DNA of 64,000 bases from Bactrocera neohumeralis (lineage: Eukaryota > Arthropoda > Insecta > Diptera > Tephritidae), in contig NW_026089663.1 of the NCBI RefSeq assembly GCF_024586455.1, forward strand, positions 23,884-87,883. Reading direction: 5' to 3'. Positions 55,775-64,000 of this stretch are shown in pieces. The notes under the pieces are model-generated. The model was not told where the DNA came from. It saw only the letters and a program-made list of their open reading frames with translations, and did no database searches. Each line of letters opens with the position of its first letter. The first letter of the stretch is position 1. A program made the position numbers and the translations under genes.

Positions 55775-55791
55775 GTTAACCCGACTGCGCC
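55775..55791 (-). promoter_or_regulatory. gypsy primer-binding site
   Basis: GGCGCAGTCGGGTTAAC follows the ATAACT end of the 5' LTR, so the T of the LTR completes TGGCGCAGTCGG. From family knowledge, 297/17.6 elements use a TGGCGCAGTCGG-type site matching a serine tRNA. Confidence 0.75.
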
Positions 55792-56140
55792 AGTTATAGT
55801 TTCCGAAAAAAAGGAGCTTAGGCTTTAGCTTACATACTCCTTATTCTAATGCTAACTGTACTGACATTCTTAGTTAGTTAGCTTCTAATATTAGGCTTAA
55901 CTGTATTATCGTTCGACATTAGCTTATTTACTTATATATACTTATTTATATATATATGTATGTATACATTTATGTTTTTAGTTGAGATGGCGTTAGCAGA
56001 CCCGAAATACGCTCACTCTCTTATTCCGCAACTAAGCCTAATGTGGAACCTAATTTTATGTTAGTGAGCTATTAAGCATTTACTATATACATACATAAGT
56101 ATATATTATTACAAGGTGTTTAGGGTATAGGAATGTAACT
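55792..56140 (-). repeat. gypsy element 5' LTR, 349 bp
   Basis: It is collinear with the 3' LTR and lacks the 62-base block. It is followed on the minus strand by GGCGCAGTCGGGTTAAC, the primer site. The promoter should lie here, but I did not identify a core element. Confidence 0.9.
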
Positions 56141-56144
56141 CGCG

Positions 56145-56418
56145 TGCACATGAGAAGTTCTTAAATTTTGTTAAGCTAGGCGCTGCGAACGCTCAAGACT
56201 GGACTCCCGCGCGCGTCTTTGAGAGGTTCTCATGTTTTGTTCAGCGAGCCGTTGCGAACGCTCGGTACTCGACTCTCTGGCACGCGATTGCGCCACATAT
56301 TCTCTCTGACTTAAAAGACGATTTCAGTTTCAGATGAAGATTCTTTATTTCGACATATTTTTGTGGCCCTGGCATGGGAATTATTTCTAGAAAGTTGAGA
56401 TCTTGATCTTTTGGGCAT
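56145..56418 (-). pseudogene. Helitron Rep/helicase, detached N-terminal exon-like part
   Basis: It begins at ATG 56416-56418 (MPKRSRSQLSRNN). After a one-base shift it reads tandem copies of a serine/arginine-rich unit, ARESSTERSQRLAEQN, with one stop (RLA*QN). The unit resumes on the other side of the gypsy element at 46869 (RESSTERLQRLEEQN). This proves that both pieces belong to one gene. The repeats have no known enzymatic role. Confidence 0.85.
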
Positions 56419-58309
56419 TTTTTTTAAATGATAAAAGAAAAAAACGCCTTTAAACTAATCTTTTAGGTTCTTACAACTACTTACTATAACAACATACAAA
56501 ACTACAACCTATTTACTAAAATTAAATCATAAAACTTATTCAATTCATTTCTTAGGATAACTAAATGTACAATATCTGTGCTATATATATGGGTCTAGAT
56601 CTGAAAAGAACTTTTTGAATGGGTTTAGTTACCTACTAAACGAAGTATTATCAAGCGACAAAATATTATCAAGCGACAATATTTTTTAATTCCGCACACG
56701 ACCATTCAGTAGGGAGCCGACCGCGCGAGTGATCTTAACCAAAGAATGTATAATAACACTGCATATACATATAATACATATGTACATTATTGCAACATTG
56801 AGATCAACATTCTCATTGAAATCAATATTCTCATTTCTCTCTCCTATTCTTATTTTGGCGCAATTTCACACCAATTTATTGCTTTTTAACCACTTCCAAT
56901 TATTACAACACTGTTAGCCGTTAAAAATTAACCAATCCAAAGCATACTCTCTTTCATTGGATTTTGGCATATGCATAAAGTCAACATTCTCATTGAAATC
57001 AGTATTCTCATTTCTCCTATTCTTATTTTGGCGCAATTTCACCCAATCCAGGGCATTGAATTTTTGCATACATATTGATACACATTGACATTTTTCATGT
57101 TCTTTATTAATGTGGTGTAGTTTGTCGTGTTCCTTCATAAAGTGGTGGAAAATTGGGGTAGAGGAGTATATATCGCTTTTATTGTACGTATACCACAATA
57201 AATTCTCTACTTCCAAAGTTGGCTTTGGTGCTGTGTGCTTAGCTGATCAACATTTTGCACCTCCAAATATTTTGTTCGGGTTCAAAGCCTACATGAACTT
57301 CTAAAATTTGTATATATATTTTGACTTTTTTGTTTTTTTATTTCATTTTATTTTATTTCCATTTTAATTACTATTTATTTGATTATTTGCCCTATAATTA
57401 TTTTTTTGTAATACACATTATTCAAATTTTCCCTTATGCGCATATCAATGAACATCTGCGTGGGCAATTTCTATAGAGTAGTACCCTTATAGTGTGGTGT
57501 AGTTTCTCTGATACATTTTCTGTTCTCATGTTCCTTTATATCGTGGTGCACGCAATTGGCAAGTTCCCTTATAGAGTGGTAAACATTGGCTTGCTTCCCC
57601 TTTTGAATGGTGTGTTCCTTCATACTGTTCGAAATTTTTTCGATTACTCTTCGAAATTTTTTCGATGTTCCCTAATGTCAAATAACATTTTAGCACAGCT
57701 AACATTTGCTCCTTTTTATTATTATACATTCTTTGTCTTAACCCTGACGCCTACAACTCTACAACGCATAGTTCGCCGCCGAGCGACTTTTAAAAATTTT
57801 TAACTCGTGATATCTTTTGAATGGAATGTCAGAATCTAATAATTCAAAAAGTTATATAAAGGTTTTGAAGCGATCTTAAATAATAAATCATTTATTTCGA
57901 TAAGGATCAATACTAAGGTATAAATAAAGAGCCTTTTCAAGTAGTGGTATTTTAATTAATTTTTTTATATAAAATCGCTTATTGTGACAAAACTATAATA
58001 GTTAGAGGTATGATGTCGTTTTTTGTAGACAATGATAAATTCTACTAAATTGTATATCACTTTGTTATATCTTCAATCGTTTTCGCAGCATTCGCGATTA
58101 AAGAAAGTTGTTTGGTATTTTTTTACATTATCGGAGTTTTGGTAAGGAACCCTATTTTTTTTTTTGACTAAATATAGCCTATGTCACTCAGGGATAGTAT
58201 AGCTTTCCAACGGTGAAAGAATTTTTCAAATCGGTTCAGTAGTTTCGGAGCCTATTCGAAACAAACAAACAAAAAAACAAACATTTCCTCTTTATAATAT
58301 TAGTATAGA
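56419..58309 (-). other. Helitron 5' region
   Basis: It lies upstream of the Rep gene up to the TC terminus at 58309. Two direct copies of about 75 bases (TCAACATTCTCATTGAAATC to TTGGCGCAATTTCAC) lie at about 56811 and 56981, roughly 170 bases apart. The minus frame at 56914-57216 shows the duplication at the protein level (NENTDFNENVDFMHMPKSNE and ALDW twice). It may be a remnant N-terminal or accessory frame, not recognised. The conserved 5' block CCGAAACTACTGAACCGATT is at about 58230. Confidence 0.6.
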
Positions 58310-58583
58310 AAATACATACATATGTATATTAACTTTTTCGATGCCTATCACCCGGTGCCATTATACCCTACACTGGGTATTAATACAAAAAAATACGTAG
58401 TCTTAAAGTTAAAAAAAGGCCGTTTTTAAAATTCACTTAAAACACGGCGGTAAAGTGAAAAAAAGTTTCCCTAATTTTGTTAAAACCAGAATACAAAAAA
58501 TCAGTAAAACAAAATCTACCTAATTTGTGAACACTGTATATGCAAACATACATACATACATATATTAATACATACATATAAAT
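58310..58583. other. A-rich spacer between Helitron and hAT element
   Basis: It is probably leader sequence of the surrounding BEL element. Simple ACATACATAT runs end in the ATATAAAT that was duplicated by the hAT insertion (58576-58583). Confidence 0.4.
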
Positions 58584-58992
58584 CAGTGGTCGGCATGAGA
58601 GGATCTGTCACCGTGTTGGTGAGCACGAAAAAAAACCCTGCCAGCAATTCGGTAGTCAACTACGCAAAAAACACATTTCTAGTTAACTTTTATGAACTAA
58701 CTAAAAGCTAACTACAATGTAATGCATAAATGCCCCACATCAGAGCGAGCATAGAGAATGCAGGTGTTTCTGTTTTTGATTTTTTTCTCATCTTTACTGT
58801 TAGTTCTTTGTAATCTCTCTTTTCGTTATTAGTAGGCTGTAGTCAAATGTCCGTGAATCAGTTGATGAATCGTGTGCAAGCAAAAGTGACACAAAATTTA
58901 AAAAGATAAAGTTGTTAATTAAATTAAAAAGAGTACAAATTCTCAATCTGATTGCTTTAAATTTTAATTATTGTGTACTTGTAAAAAGTAAA

Positions 58993-59787
58993 ATGAGGGG
59001 TGTAAGCAAAAGGCATTTGAGACGGTTAATCAAAAAGGAAAAAGATGTGTTTTCTAGTAAACTTTTGTCTAATAGTGTAGCTCAATTAGAAGCCACGTGC
59101 TCCTCTGTTAATGCTCAGTGTCATGACGAAGGCCATATGGAAAGTAGTGATATTGGCAATACTTTCGAGCAAAAATTTGCATATGACATAATTATGAAGT
59201 CCTTGGCTGAGCAGAAAGTGTTGACGGAAAGGGTTCTTCACCAAGAGGTAACCAACAATAATGCATGTGCAGTTTTCCCCATAAAAAGTGTCAACGACTT
59301 ACACGACTTCAACACTATTATTAGTGAGGACAATCGTGACCTCTACGTAAGTCTTAAAAATTGTGTTCCATGAATTTAATATCTTGCTAAAATGCATTAC
59401 TATACTAAAAGTTTTTATAACTTACTTAACAGGTTAACAGGATGAAGGCTTTGTTAAAAGGGCGCCTGGCGAAAACATTGACAGATGTTATTTCCCAAAG
59501 TGTGTGCATAGAAATCAATTTGGATGGAGTTCACGGCAAGAAGCGTTTGAAAGATTTTAAAGCTTTTTACCAAACTTTAATGGGTAACCGATATACTGAA
59601 AGCATATGTGTATACAAATTTCAAATAACATAGCTCAAATATATTTTAAATATTTTAAACAGATGCTTGTCGTTCGCTTGGTTTTGAAGACAACGAAAAG
59701 GAGATAAGGAATGCCTTGAAAATCATTAAAAAGCGGCATTTCCATGCAGAATGTATTAAAAATAAGAAGAATAAAACAGAAAATTAA
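58993..59787 (+). CDS. 209-residue DUF4806-like protein, three exons
   Basis: Exons 58993-59346, 59433-59583 and 59663-59787 join in frame through introns with GTAAGT..TTAACAG and GTAACC..AAACAG ends. The start ATG has an AAA before it; an in-frame upstream ATG at 58912 is possible. The N-terminus is basic (MRGVSKRHLRRLIKKEKDVF). The C-terminal half reads FPIKSVNDLHDFNTIISEDN, LLKGRLAKTLTDVISQSVCI and FKAFYQTLM, then DACRSLGFEDNEKEIRNALK. This order resembles DUF4806, whose function is unknown. There is no stop or shift in 209 codons, unlike every neighbour. Whether it serves transposition or is a captured host gene is open. Confidence 0.7.
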
Positions 59788-60176
59788 TACTTTATTTTTC
59801 GGCCTTTTTTAACTTGTGTAATTGATTTGTAGCTAATTTTAAAAAAGTCAACTGATAGCTTCCTACTAAATAACTAATTTTTAACTAACTGCTAAGTAAC
59901 CAACTTGTAGTTAACTTAAATAAATAGCTAATAGCTAATATATAGCCAACTACTAAGTAGCTAACTTTAAGTTAGTTGAAAAGTCATGCAGTGTCGGATA
60001 ATTGACTACTGCCTAGGACATCGCAACATTAAAATAGTCAGTTGGCTCCATGAAAAATAGTCCAAGTATCAACCGCCTCTAGTTGCGAAATAGTTAGATT
60101 AAAGTGCATTAAAAGTTAGCTGAGTTGCCGGCAGGGAAGTAGCCAATGAGAAATTGGAATTAAATCTAAGCAAATT

Positions 60177-60330
60177 TTATAAATAATTATTAGTATAATG
60201 AAAATTTACAAAATGTCTTTTAAGGATATATTCCCTATTATCTTTAAAAGACTTGGAACATAAAAGGCATTGCATGGCACCAAAGGCAATTAGAATCATA
60301 AAATATTTCTCGCAGGGCATATTTGGTTTT
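60177..60330 (-). CDS. single BED/C2H2-like zinc finger frame
   Basis: The minus strand reads MPCEKYFMILIAFGAMQCLL and CSKSFKDNREYILKRHFVNFH, then a stop at TNNYL. The CX2C..HX4H pattern in the context LKRHFVNFH is that of the BED-like finger at the N-terminus of many hAT transposases. An upstream extension to 60476 would run through the terminal repeat. Nothing catalytic follows, so it is either a transposase remnant or a small DNA-binding protein. Confidence 0.5.
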
Positions 60331-60455
60331 GCGCTATAGTCTTGAGTGATGTTAATTCGTTGCTGGCTCGACAACGACTGAACGACAGAGCGTAAGCGTA
60401 CGTGTGAAGTTAGTTTGCACAATTGTGCTAAGAAATGCCGACCACTGATATAAAT

Positions 60456-60955
60456 CTTCACAGTCCAAATTGGCATCTATTCGGCAATACCTCTTGTTCT
60501 TTGACAAACAAAAACAAGCAGAATTGCGTACAAAAAGCGAATTGATCTCTCTAACGAGCTCTCAATCGCTTAGTTTGCGATTACATGGGGCAACTTTAGT
60601 TGCTAATTCTCGGGCGATTCTCTTTTACTGTCGCCCATTACCTTCACACGAGCAACTTGTGTTGCGCAACTCTGCTCGAGTTTTTTTCTCATTCTCTTTC
60701 ACTTTACTTTAACCAATTGTCTACTCTTTACTTTAACCCATTGTCGCTTCTTTTTCCTTATAGGTATTTGGGCCACTTTATCACATATATTAATCAGCTC
60801 TGTCATTTAAGAAATACATTTTATTTATTAAAACAAAGATATATCACCCTTTTTTCTATCGTCTGAATCAATTTGTACGGCTTCCTCCATACATTTCACA
60901 ATATCTTTATTTAATTCGATTTTTTCGTCATACTCCATTTTCTAAAATATTTATA
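60456..60955. other. spacer with a possible 36-codon frame
   Basis: No element is identified. On the minus strand a short frame starts MEYDEKIELNKDIVKCMEEA at about 60941 and ends near 60830, followed by AATAAATAAAAT. It has good composition but no recognised domain. If the BEL reading is right, gag N-terminal sequence should lie here, but I cannot see it. Confidence 0.35.
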
Positions 60956-62249
60956 TCGGGTGATTTTTTAAGAGCTTGATAACTTTTTAAAAAAAAAAAA
61001 CGCATAAAATTTGCAAAATCTCATCGGTTCTTTATTTGAAACGTTAGATTGGTTCATGACATTTACTTTTTGAAGATAATTTCATTATCATTTCATTTCT
61101 TAGGTGGTCCATTCGGAAAGTCCAATTTTGGGCAACTTTTTCGAGCATTTCGGCCGGAATAGCCCGAATTTCTTCGGAAATGTTGTCTTCCAAAGCTGGA
61201 ATAGTTGCTGGCTTATTTCTGTAGACTTTAGACTTGACGTAGCCCCACAAAAATAGTCTAAAGGCGTTAAATCGCATGATCTTGGTGGCCAACTTACGGG
61301 TCCATTTCTTGAGATGAATTGTTCTCCGAAGTTTTCCCTCAAAATGGCCATAGAATCGCGAGCTGCGTGGCATGTAGCGCCATCTTGTTGAAACCACATG
61401 TCAACCAAGTTCAGTTCTTCCATTTTTGGCAACAAAAAGTTTGTTAGCATCGAACGATAGCGATCGCCATTCACCGTAACGTTGCGTCCAACAGCATCTT
61501 TGAAAAAATACGGTCCAATGATTCCACCAGCGTACAAACCACACCAAACAGTGCATTTTTCGGGATGCATGGGCAATTCTTGAACGGCTTCTGGTTGCTC
61601 TTCACCCCAAATGCGGCAATTTTGCTTATTTACGTAGCCATTCAACCAGAAATGAGCCTCATCGCTGAACAAAATTTGTCGATAAAAAAGCGGATTTTCT
61701 GCCAACTTTTCTAGGGCCCATTCACTGAAAATTCGACGTTGTGGCAGATCGTTCGACTTCAGTTCTTGCACGAGCTGTATTTTATACGGTTTTACACCAA
61801 GATCTTTGCGTAAATCTTCCATGTGGTCGAATAACACAAACCCAATTGCTGCCAACGGCGACGAATCGACATTTCACGGTCTTCAGCCACACTCTCAGAA
61901 ACAGACGCAATATTCTCTTCTGTACGCACTGTACGCATTCGTGTGGTTGGTTTAATGTCCAATAAAGTAAACTGAGTGCGAAACTTGGTCACAATCGCAT
62001 TAATTGTTTGCTCACTTGGTCGATTATGTAGACCATAAATCGGACGTAAAGCGCGAAACACATTTCGAACCGAACACTGATTTTGGTAATAAAATTCAAT
62101 GATTTGCAAGCGTTGCTCGTTAGTAAGTCTATTCATGATGAAATGTCAAAGCATACTGAGCATCTTTCTCTTTGACACCATGTCTGAAATCCCACGTGAT
62201 CTGTCAAATATTAATGCATGAAAATCCTAACCTCAAAAAAATCACCCGA
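60956..62249 (-). mobile_element. DD41D mariner (rosa-like), full-length copy
   Basis: The ends TCGGGTGATTTTTT and AAAAAAATCACCCGA are inverted repeats, each flanked by TA (60954-60955 and 62250-62251). The length is 1294 bases. It carries the whole transposase gene on the minus strand with only two clear frame breaks. The short palindromic copy at 2798-3779 belongs to the same family. Confidence 0.92.
61044..62136 (-). pseudogene. DD41D mariner transposase, two frameshifts
   Basis: It starts MNRLTNEQRLQIIEFYYQNQ, followed by a helix-turn-helix region (RPSEQTINAIVTKFRTQF, REMSIRRRWQQLGLCYSTTW). Then come ILFSDEAHFWLNGYVNKQNC (first aspartate), MWFQQDGATCHAARDSM (second) and CDLTPLDYF (third, 41 residues after the second). 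The C-terminus YVKSKVYRNKPATIPALEDN reads only after a shift at a T run near 61252. The other shift is near 61850. It is a cut-and-paste enzyme of the Tc1/mariner superfamily, inactive as read. Confidence 0.9.
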
Positions 62250-62251
62250 TA

Positions 62252-62800
62252 GAAGCAAAAACAAATCAAATAAAATTTTTTACAAAATACAATCGTTCAC
62301 ATCGGAACAAAGAAAACATATGTCATGCGAACTATGCACAAGAGGGCATAAGCTTGAAACTTGCGAGAAGTTTAATAAATTAAACATTAACGAAAGAAAT
62401 AATTTTGTCAGGTCAAAAAGACTTTGCACAAATTGTCTGTCACATGCGCATTCATATAAAAATTGCAAAAGCAAATTCAATTTCTTCCATTGTCACAAAA
62501 GACACCATTCAATGCTTCATTACAGCATATATCCTAACTTACACAAAAGGGACCATGGGTTTAGCAAAAGCAAATCCTGAAATCCAAAATTTTAAAAATT
62601 GCCAAGAGACACCATGTTGCTCAAAGGCACAAAAAGCTAAAACGCTGCACAGCGAAACACAAAGTGGACTAATTGCAGAGCAAATTATCGCCATGACAAC
62701 TCAAGTTGAGAAACAACAAAACCCATATCTTAATTCACAATTAAGAAAATTTCAAGAGATAGGGAAATTCCCCAAATATTAAACAAAACTAAAGAAGATC
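62252..62800 (+). pseudogene. BEL element B gag, C-terminal half
   Basis: The frame from 62218 contains KIFYKIQSFTSEQRKHMSCE and CELCTRGHKLETC (CX2CX3HX4C). RSKRLCTNCLSHAHSYKNCK and CHKRHHSMLHYSIYP follow. It aligns closely with gag A at 36023-36500. The N-terminal half is missing; the left neighbour is the mariner end. A frameshift near 62560 moves the tail into another frame. Confidence 0.8.
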
Positions 62801-63410
62801 GGTATTGTGAAGACTTTTCTAAAGCCACAACTATTCGATCAAATAATGGCCGGTATGTCGGGCAACAACCAATAGAGCCACAATTTTCTAATGCCCCACA
62901 TAAAGGTAGAAAAACCAAAGTCAGAATTCAATCTGACAATTATAAAAATTCAAATATCTGTAATTTTTCGATCCCCCAGAGTGGCCTTCGCCACTTATGA
63001 TTACTGACGCAACATTTAGTCGAATCAGCTATACAAAGCATCAAATTAATTGCGATGAACTTTCCATTCACGGCCATTCTCTCGCAAGATCCCTCGAATC
63101 TCATAGTCTTAACTGAAGGGCTAAGGAGTACCCATTCTGGCCACATCTGAGCCAGGCGTGGAGTTACCATCCTTCATAAGCCGATAACGCAGAAAAGGTA
63201 AATAATAAAAAACTAGTTTAACATGCCGATGGTAAAGAAATTTTAAATAAAAGCACAAATAATAAACCGATCAAAGAAACAACCGCAAATACAATAACTA
63301 TGAAAATCCATGTGTTCTGCGCCCTCAGCTACTCTACCAGCAGTACGCCGAAATATAGGCAACAGCATATACGTAATACTAGGCAAAATATTCGCCTAGG
63401 GGGCCCAGGA
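62801..63410 (+). other. BEL element B, collapsed pol region and pre-LTR hairpin
   Basis: The sequence is collinear with 34870-36020 on the minus strand, including a TATGATTACTG block and the integrase tail (CTCGCAAGATCCCTC..ATTCTGGCC) near 63085-63170. No reverse transcriptase is present. Just before the LTR, CTAGGC and GCCTAG enclose nine bases (about 63380-63400), then GGGGGCCCAGGA serves as purine tract. Confidence 0.7.
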
Positions 63411-63762
63411 TGTTTAAATGAGTTAAGCATCCACCTCCTCTACCCGGTAAAACTGGCGCAATCTAATGCTACAGTGTACTTCACCACGGCTGATGACACT
63501 ACTGCACAACTCAACACATCTGTACGCCAACCCACTTAACATCGGGAAAGTAAGCTCACTTCGTTACAAACCATTCGCTATCAACATTCGACCTATACAA
63601 GCCGCACTTTTACTTTTCGATTCGATACTGCGCCGCACATCAACATTCTCTTTTTTTCGATCAACAAGTTTTTCCGTTTGCAACACCTATCTCGCGCGCT
63701 ACAGTTTGAACTTCGACCGCAAGTTATCTGGCGCGCTATCTACATACGCTGCATTGGTTGCT
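63411..63762 (+). repeat. BEL element B, 3' LTR (truncated or diverging)
   Basis: TGTTTAAATGAGTTAAGCAT starts the match to 40981-41297, which is strong up to GCTGCATTGGTTGC. Beyond 63762 the two LTRs no longer agree, so this copy is either deleted here or replaced. Confidence 0.7.
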
Positions 63763-64000
63763 GGCTAAATGAGCACCTGACCCCCCTCTTAATATAATAA
63801 GCTACACCCCACTCATACACACCATACTCAACACGACTACACTATCTACACTATCTACATCATCCACACATCATTTCATCACACTCTCATCTCATCATCA
63901 TCTACACCACACCTTTCACACCACACACGAGGACACCAAACACAAGCAACAAAAGTGACTGGCGGACGGCGCCAGGCCTTTTTCTCGATCTATCCGTGCG
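63763..64000. other. unassigned end of window, CA-rich
   Basis: A pyrimidine- and ACAC/ATC-rich low-complexity stretch (CTACACTATCTACACTATC) followed by a more balanced end. It may be LTR sequence of another BEL subfamily. No gene was seen. Confidence 0.35.

Larger units (their letters stand above)
46870..56140 (-). mobile_element. Ty3/gypsy LTR retrotransposon (17.6/297-like)
   Basis: Direct LTRs lie at 46870-47280 (3') and 55792-56140 (5'), with AGTTAC..ATAACT termini. A GGCGCAGTCGG primer site follows the 5' LTR and an AAAGGGTGGAGG purine tract precedes the 3' LTR. The order gag-protease-reverse transcriptase-RNase H-integrase is on the minus strand. No env frame exists between integrase and the 3' LTR. 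Two DINE-1-like insertions account for 2.07 kb, leaving 7.2 kb. A few single-base shifts are the only other damage seen, so it is fairly young. Confidence 0.93.
42202..58309 (-). mobile_element. Helitron, near full length, split by an LTR retrotransposon
   Basis: The 3' end on the minus strand is a short hairpin (CCGTGC..GCGCGG) followed by GTCGCTCCTAG at 42202, with the CTAG (CTRR) end and a T after it. The 5' end is TCTATACTAATATTATAAAG, starting at 58309. Between them is one large Rep/helicase gene. Removing the gypsy element (46870-56140 and one CGCG) leaves about 6.8 kb, the size expected of an autonomous Helitron. The gene is no longer intact. Confidence 0.88.
58584..60447 (+). mobile_element. 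hAT-like element carrying a spliced gene
   Basis: The ends CAGTGGTCGGCAT and ATGCCGACCACTG are perfect 13-base inverted repeats. ATATAAAT is duplicated exactly at 58576-58583 and 60448-60455. Inside the ends, CCCTGCCAGCAA (about 58637) faces TTGCCGGCAGGG (about 60128). Iterated AGTTAACTA/TAGCTAACT-like motifs occur on both sides. It holds a three-exon gene on the plus strand and a lone zinc-finger frame on the minus strand. No hAT transposase catalytic domain is present. Confidence 0.88.

Overview
The window looks like transposon-dense, probably heterochromatic DNA of a higher fly, most likely a true fruit fly (Tephritidae). The reasons are the AT-rich composition with ACATATGTATGT-type spacers, many DINE-1/INE-1-like Helentron repeats with a GTCY microsatellite, a DD41D (rosa-like) mariner, and RTE, jockey, BEL/Pao, 17.6/297-like gypsy, piggyBac, hAT, Mutator-like and Helitron elements. 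I found no host gene, rRNA, tRNA or CRISPR array. Almost all coding sequence is transposon sequence with frameshifts or stops. One small three-exon gene inside a hAT-like element (58993-59787) still reads open.

Left half (1-34 kb): a mosaic of old fragments. Nine pieces of one RTE-clade LINE lie at 1-111, 9.2-10.0, 11.3, 11.9-14.6, 16.8-17.9, 18.5-19.9, 20.3-20.7, 23.2-23.5 and 27.9-29.8 kb. Three jockey-clade LINE remnants sit on the minus strand (20.8-23.2, 24.9-26.7, 31.6-32.7 kb). There are DINE-1-like copies of two age classes, a DD34D mariner (7.3-8.4 kb), a second mariner split by an RTE insertion (11.6-15.2 kb), a truncated piggyBac with an intron (10.0-11.1 kb), a palindromic DD41D mariner derivative (2.8-3.8 kb), a fold-back element with central tandem repeats (23.6-24.6 kb) and two MITEs (32.7 and 33.0 kb).

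Right half (34.3-64 kb): best read as one nested stack. A BEL/Pao remnant on the minus strand (34.3-37.2 kb) is cut by a second BEL/Pao copy on the plus strand (from 37247, 3' LTR at 63411). That copy holds a piggyBac (37254-40978, TTAA on both sides) which itself holds a Mutator-like element (38044-39301, 9-bp target duplication). It also holds a Helitron (42202-58309), a hAT-like element carrying a gene (58584-60447, 8-bp duplication) and a DD41D mariner (60956-62249, TA duplication). The Helitron is split inside its Rep/helicase gene by a gypsy-type LTR retrotransposon (46870-56140, CGCG duplication), whose integrase is in turn split twice by DINE-1-like elements (47957-49028, 49801-50797).

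Removing each insert leaves a plausible element: about 6.8 kb for the Helitron, 7.2 kb for the gypsy element and 2.46 kb for the piggyBac. This supports the nesting and gives relative ages, with DINE-1-like copies youngest, then gypsy, Helitron, plus-strand BEL and minus-strand BEL. All reading is by eye; family names rest on recognised motifs, not on database searches.
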